A DNA stretch of 51,739 nucleotides from NCBI RefSeq assembly GCF_016862515.1, contig NZ_BONC01000057.1:1-51739 (forward strand). The letters are read 5' to 3'. This DNA comes from Asanoa iriomotensis. Its GTDB lineage: Bacteria > Actinomycetota > Actinomycetes > Mycobacteriales > Micromonosporaceae. Below are positions 50,258-51,739 of the stretch, piece by piece (within the stretch, counting starts at the first letter, position 1; every line of letters starts with the position of its first letter). A program made the translations under genes and the position numbers. A model generated the notes under the pieces. That model saw nothing but the letters and a program-made list of their open reading frames with translations, was not told the DNA's origin and did no database searches.

Positions 50258-51158
50258 ACAGGCGCTCCCGGGGCTGCGGGCCCGAGAGCGTGAGGTCGTG
50301 GATGCCGCCGTCGATGCGGACCAGCGTGACGTGCTGCCCGAGGCGGGGCGCGTAACGGACGATGTGGTCGACGTCCAGCACCGCGTCGGCCACGTTGATG
50401 CTTTCGTGCCATTTCGCGCCGCGGAAGGTGCGCGTCGAGCAGGCGACCAGGATCGGGGCAGGGATCTCCAGGCCGGCCCATAGCTGGCGGTGCGCCTGTC
50501 GGATGGCGCCCACCCAGCCGGCGAAGATCGGGAAGGCCTCGATCGGCTTCCAGGCCAGGTTGTAGTCCCACTCGCCGCGGTAGTTCACGTGCAGGCTCTG
50601 CCCGTAGAGGCTCTCCAGGCCGCGGGGGACCGCTCGGCGAGGTCGGCGGCGGCCCATCCGGGCGACCCCGGCGAGCACCGGGCCGCGCATCAGCCAGGGC
50701 ATGTTGAACTCGAAGAACGGACTGTTCAAGAAAAGACCATCGATCATTTTTCGGTCACGCCGGGCGTGTGCCCACAGCGACGCGACCAGGCCGCCGGTCG
50801 AGTGGCCGTTGACGAGCAGGGTGTCCGCGCCGATCAGCTCGGCGGCGATGTCGAGCTCGGTGAAGTACTCGCTGAGGTCCGTGGTGAAGTTCGGCGTCTG
50901 GTGGGGGAGCAGGCTGCGGCCGTAGCGGCGCAGGTCCAGGGCGTGGAAGTCCCAGCCGCGCTCGACGTAGAAGTCGGCCAGGTGGGTCTGGAAGAAGTAG
51001 TCGACGAAGCCGTGCACGTACAGGACGGCGCGGCCGGTCGGGTGCGCGGTGCGGCGGCTGACCAGCGTCGCGACCAGCGGTCCCTCGTCGTCGTGCCCGA
51101 GGTCGATGATCCGGCGCTCGTACGGTTCGCCGAGGACGTCTATCTCCACGTCTGCCAC
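50115..51158 (-). CDS. Alpha/beta hydrolase (serine lipase/esterase-like)
   Basis: A 347-residue protein starting at GTG 51158, with TAGCGT seven bases upstream (leaderless); longer in-frame starts exist at 51188 and 51224. VLYVHGFVDYFF is the oxyanion-hole region, NGHSTGGLVAS near residue 125 holds the nucleophilic Ser, and RIDGGIHDL near 290 the catalytic His. The pattern is that of monoacylglycerol-lipase-like hydrolases. The last 35 residues are Ala/Pro/Asp-rich and overlap the convergent gene. Confidence 0.82.
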   Translation of the reverse strand: MADVEIDVLGEPYERRIIDLGHDDEGPLVATLVSRRTAHPTGRAVLYVHGFVDYFFQTHLADFYVERGWDFHALDLRRYGRSLLPHQTPNFTTDLSEYFTELDIAAELIGADTLLVNGHSTGGLVASLWAHARRDRKMIDGLFLNSPFFEFNMPWLMRGPVLAGVARMGRRRPRRAVPRGLESLYGQSLHVNYRGEWDYNLAWKPIEAFPIFAGWVGAIRQAHRQLWAGLEIPAPILVACSTRTFRGAKWHESINVADAVLDVDHIVRYAPRLGQHVTLVRIDGGIHDLTLSGPQPRERLFTEVGRWIDAYVTPTDGAPPVVEAADSRVPAADAAAASDARPGPVPS

Positions 51159-51163
51159 GATCC

Positions 51164-51206
51164 AGACGCTACCGCGCGTGTAGCACATCCGAACTTGATC
51201 GTTCGG
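51164..51206. promoter_or_regulatory. Divergent promoter region with a 6-6-6 dyad
   Basis: CCGAAC-TTGATC-GTTCGG (51189-51206) is a perfect dyad with a six-base spacer. On the reverse strand it adjoins the promoter of the hydrolase, whose -10 box TAGCGT ends seven bases before its GTG. It resembles an operator; the six-base spacing does not fit the LexA box (four-base spacer). Confidence 0.5.
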
Positions 51207-51233
51207 TTTTCCACAGCCGCCCACTTATCCACA
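51207..51233 (+). promoter_or_regulatory. Two DnaA-box-like sequences
   Basis: TTATCCACA (51225-51233) is identical to the consensus DnaA box, and TTTTCCACA (51207-51215) differs at one position. They lie 18 bp apart in the same orientation, about 100 bp before the ssb start. Confidence 0.55.
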
Positions 51234-51327
51234 GGCATCAGTCCGTCCGTGGCTTTCCCCCTCGCCTCCCGGCAGGCTGGTGTTCCGAGTCGACTCCCTC
51301 TTTGTTCACTCTGCTGTGGAGATGTCA

Positions 51328-51739
51328 ATGTTTGACACGTATGTGACTTTGGTTGGCAATATTCTGACGGCGCCGGAATGGCGCCGGACCACGAACACGA
51401 ACACGCTCGTGGCCAGCTTCCGGGTCGCCTCGACGGCCCGGCGGTTCGACCGTGACAGCAACCGCTGGGTTGACGGCAACAGCCTGCGCGTTCGCGTGAC
51501 CTGTTGGCGTCGGCTCGCGGAAGGCGTCGCGTCCTCGGTGATGACCGGCGACCCCGTGGTCGTGGTGGGCCGGCTCTACACGCGCGACTGGGCTGACGTC
51601 GACGGCAACAACCGCACGTCGTACGAGGTGGAGGCGGTGGCCGTCGGCCACGACCTGTCGCGGGGCAAGGCGCGGTTCGCCCGCACCCGGGCCGCCGGGG
51701 CGACCAGTGAGATCGAGGACGACGAAGGCCTGCGCGCCC
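51328..51739 (+). CDS. ssb: Single-stranded DNA-binding protein, 3' end cut by the window
   Basis: The visible 137 codons start MFDTYVTLVGNILTAPEWRR, an OB-fold SSB N-terminus (V-x-x-x-G-N-x-x-x-x-P). FRVASTARRFDRDSNRWVDGNSLRVRVTCWRRLAEGVASSVMTGDPVVVVGRL is the conserved core, with W-R in place of the usual W-x-x-x-A-E-N. The acidic start of a tail (IEDDEG) is visible at the edge. It binds single-stranded DNA as a tetramer. It is not in the rpsF-rpsR operon, so it is probably the second SSB paralogue. GGAG precedes the ATG. Confidence 0.85.
   Translation, partial: MFDTYVTLVGNILTAPEWRRTTNTNTLVASFRVASTARRFDRDSNRWVDGNSLRVRVTCWRRLAEGVASSVMTGDPVVVVGRLYTRDWADVDGNNRTSYEVEAVAVGHDLSRGKARFARTRAAGATSEIEDDEGLRA

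Noticed and set aside
51189-51206. LexA box ahead of ssb
   Set aside because: CCGAAC and GTTCGG are separated by six bases instead of four.

Overview
This window is chromosomal DNA from a high-GC actinomycete. Several features point to the Micromonosporaceae (Actinoplanes/Micromonospora type): very high third-position GC, many GTG starts, many TANNNT boxes 6-8 nt ahead of a start codon (leaderless genes), XRE-DUF5753 regulators with DUF397 partners, a DUF574-type methyltransferase, SigR-type GGAAY-N18/19-GTT promoters and a c-di-AMP riboswitch ahead of a cell-wall hydrolase. The family assignment is inference, because no rRNA or species marker is present.

Layout, left to right. 0-6.1 kb: a small membrane protein, a metallophosphoesterase operon, a dTMP-kinase-like protein, two NAD(P)-binding enzymes, then an RpiR regulator overlapping murQ (N-acetylmuramic acid recycling) behind an operator that covers the -10 box. 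6.1-9.2 kb: a group 2 sigma factor under tandem SigR-like promoters, a membrane-anchored protein, and an NlpC/P60 hydrolase under a c-di-AMP riboswitch. 9.5-16.3 kb: a six-gene branched-chain-type ABC transporter operon with an embedded acyl-CoA synthetase. 16.6-22.5 kb: small actinomycete proteins, XRE/DUF397 genes, an epoxide hydrolase and an odd thioredoxin-fold protein. 22.6-36.4 kb: a PASTA-bearing bifunctional penicillin-binding protein, stress and membrane proteins, a phosphatase, a paired M16 peptidase, asd, a PrmC-like methyltransferase, an SRPBCC protein and two lipoproteins. 36.4-44.4 kb: a second XRE-DUF5753 gene, a DUF574 methyltransferase, and a two-component system divergent from an ABC exporter.

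44.4-49.4 kb is the most unusual part. It is an island of about ten tRNA or tRNA-like genes on one strand (Pro, Gly, Gln, Leu, Cys-like, Leu, Arg, a deleted Pro, Ser, Lys, Asn). They are interleaved with an HNH endonuclease, a PD-(D/E)XK endonuclease with a duplicated N-terminal module, and a secreted protein. Several tRNAs are non-canonical: two Leu-anticodon tRNAs lack the long variable arm, one has a collapsed D arm, and one is only an acceptor/T-arm minihelix. The island ends in a TROVE/vWA (Ro60/Rsr) gene. Just upstream of that gene is an RNA that folds as a circularly permuted tRNA with a loop-capped acceptor stem, and the Ro60-binding strand CTTTGACC follows its D arm. I read this as a YrlA-type Y RNA. 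A second structured RNA sharing a 16-nt sequence lies just before it, and an 18-bp inverted repeat brackets most of the island. A canonical tRNA-Arg on the other strand closes the region.

49.5-51.7 kb: a DUF1444-like protein, an alpha/beta hydrolase, and a partial ssb gene whose divergent promoter region carries two DnaA-box-like sequences.

All calls rest on reading the sequence and on remembered family knowledge. No database search or folding program was run.
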